From the NCBI GenBank assembly GCA_023140195.1, contig JAGLME010000045.1, positions 1 to 42,978 on the forward strand: 42,978 nucleotides of DNA. The letters run 5' to 3'. This document shows, piece by piece, positions 42,582 to 42,978 of the stretch. A program made the position numbers and the translations under genes. The notes beneath the pieces were generated by a model. That model was not told where the DNA came from. It was given only the letters and a program-made list of their open reading frames with translations, and did no database searches. Origin of the DNA: Thermoplasmata archaeon. Its GTDB lineage: Archaea > Thermoplasmatota > Thermoplasmata > RBG-16-68-12 > SOIM01. Positions within the stretch are counted from its first letter, which is position 1; each line of letters starts with the position of its first letter.

Positions 42582-42867
42582 TTTATGGAACTGGGTAGTG
42601 GGAATCGGAGGGGCAGATTCTCGGAAAAGAGGCCGTGAATTACAGACCTCGACGACTTCATTTCTCACTCCTTCGATCGACCCCTGCAAGTAGTCCCCCA
42701 TCTGATAAGATAGGTGCCGTGGCTCCATGGCCACACGTCTCTGATTTGACATTTATCTTATTATCATTTATAGAAACCAGGTGCTACTTCTGTGAGAAAG
42801 CCTTTTATACCCCTCAATCCAATATTTACGGCTGAGGATGGGTCACTTCTCAAATTAGTCTAGGGGG

Positions 42868-42978
42868 ATGGGATGGATGGATGTCATCAATACTAGCACA
42901 GAACGCCATGTTAGGATTTTACATGAGTATCATTGTCACGGTCAACTCTTAATAAGGAGCGCCGAGGTGGGGCGCCAT
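42868..42978 (+). CDS. Possible start of an unknown gene, cut by the window edge
   Basis: The frame from ATG 42868 (or ATG 42877, nine bases after GGGGG) is open for 37 codons to the edge. A TATA-like TTTTATACC at about 42802-42810 lies upstream. No family is recognised. A TTAATAAG at 42949-42956, 25 bases before the AT that ends the window, may instead be the promoter of a leaderless gene starting exactly at the edge; both cannot easily be correct. Confidence 0.22.
   Translation, partial: MGWMDVINTSTERHVRILHEYHCHGQLLIRSAEVGRH
42949..42956 (+). promoter_or_regulatory. TATA-like element at the right edge
   Basis: TTAATAAG lies about 25 bases before the final AT of the window, so a leaderless gene could begin at the next base pair. 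The GCGCC...GGCGC arms at 42960-42976 make a small hairpin over the predicted start region. Confidence 0.3.

Larger units (their letters stand above)
42395..42978. other. Region upstream of L3: superoperon leader, intergenic hairpins, edge promoter
   Basis: The 584 bases have no convincing complete gene. On the minus strand a TATA-like CATTAAATAC (about 42572-42581) is the likely L3 promoter. The leader contains a hairpin (42506-42524). A second short hairpin, GTGGC-N6-GCCAC, is at 42719-42734. On the plus strand are TATA-like elements at about 42803-42809 and 42949-42956. No tRNA or rRNA was recognised. Confidence 0.5.

Noticed and set aside
1..42978. tRNA, rRNA, CRISPR array or insertion sequence
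   Set aside because: No T-loop-like GGTTCGAATCC in a cloverleaf setting, no spaced direct repeats and no transposase reading frame were seen. GTTCGAATCC at about 9472 is inside the receptor gene.

Overview
The window looks like a chromosomal segment of a euryarchaeal archaeon, most probably Thermoplasmatota-like (inference). The evidence is a complete archaeal S10/spc ribosomal-protein run with archaeal-only members (S4e, L19e, L32e), aIF1/SUI1 and RNase P Rpp29 inside it, archaeal LonB with two membrane segments, Trm1, archaeal NadM, THEP1, KaiC-like ATPases, DUF835 domains, TATA-box promoters and several apparently leaderless starts. G+C is moderate, and no tRNA, rRNA, CRISPR array or insertion sequence was seen.

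Region 1 (about 1-15120, minus strand) encodes cell-surface machinery. A KaiC-like ATPase (apparent CTG start) is followed directly by an 1802-residue protein whose cytosolic part (degenerate KaiC-like domain, TPR-like region, zinc ribbon, GLTNG-type repeats) is joined through a membrane segment to a large ectodomain ending in seven FG-GAP blades, as in integrin alpha. Next, from its own promoter, comes a 2854-residue surface protein with beta-helices, VCBS-type repeats, PKD and Ig-like domains, a C-terminal membrane anchor and a strongly acidic cytosolic tail.

Region 2 (15254-22000) is mixed housekeeping: a PP-loop/PAPS-reductase-like enzyme fused to a ferredoxin domain, tRNA dimethyltransferase Trm1, THEP1 NTPase, a small membrane protein of DUF1286 type, NadM for NAD synthesis, and LonB protease.

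Region 3 (22106-28511) is the most unusual. Four consecutive Ras-superfamily small GTPases (minus strand) share a WDIMG switch-II motif but differ at the residue equivalent to Ras Gln61. Divergent from them is a KaiC-like ATPase followed by a 7TM protein with two DUF835 domains. Then a small ribbon-helix-helix protein is divergent from a class I terpene-synthase-like protein carrying both metal-binding motifs; three inverted repeats lie in their shared upstream region.

Region 4 (28544-42394, minus strand) is the ribosomal superoperon: L3, L4, L23, L2, S19, L22, S3, L29, aIF1/SUI1, Rpp29, S17, L14, L24, S4e, L5, S14, S8, L6, L32e, L19e, L18, S5, L30, L15, SecY. Genes are spaced by a few bases or overlap. 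Several members carry long charged tails, and L32e has a SAP-like insertion. The last 584 bases upstream of L3 hold its likely promoter and leader, plus a possible plus-strand gene start at the window edge.

Working idea (inference): regions 1 and 3 together encode surface sensing and signalling (integrin-like receptor, KaiC ATPases, 7TM-DUF835 protein, small GTPases) next to a possible terpenoid biosynthetic locus under local repression.
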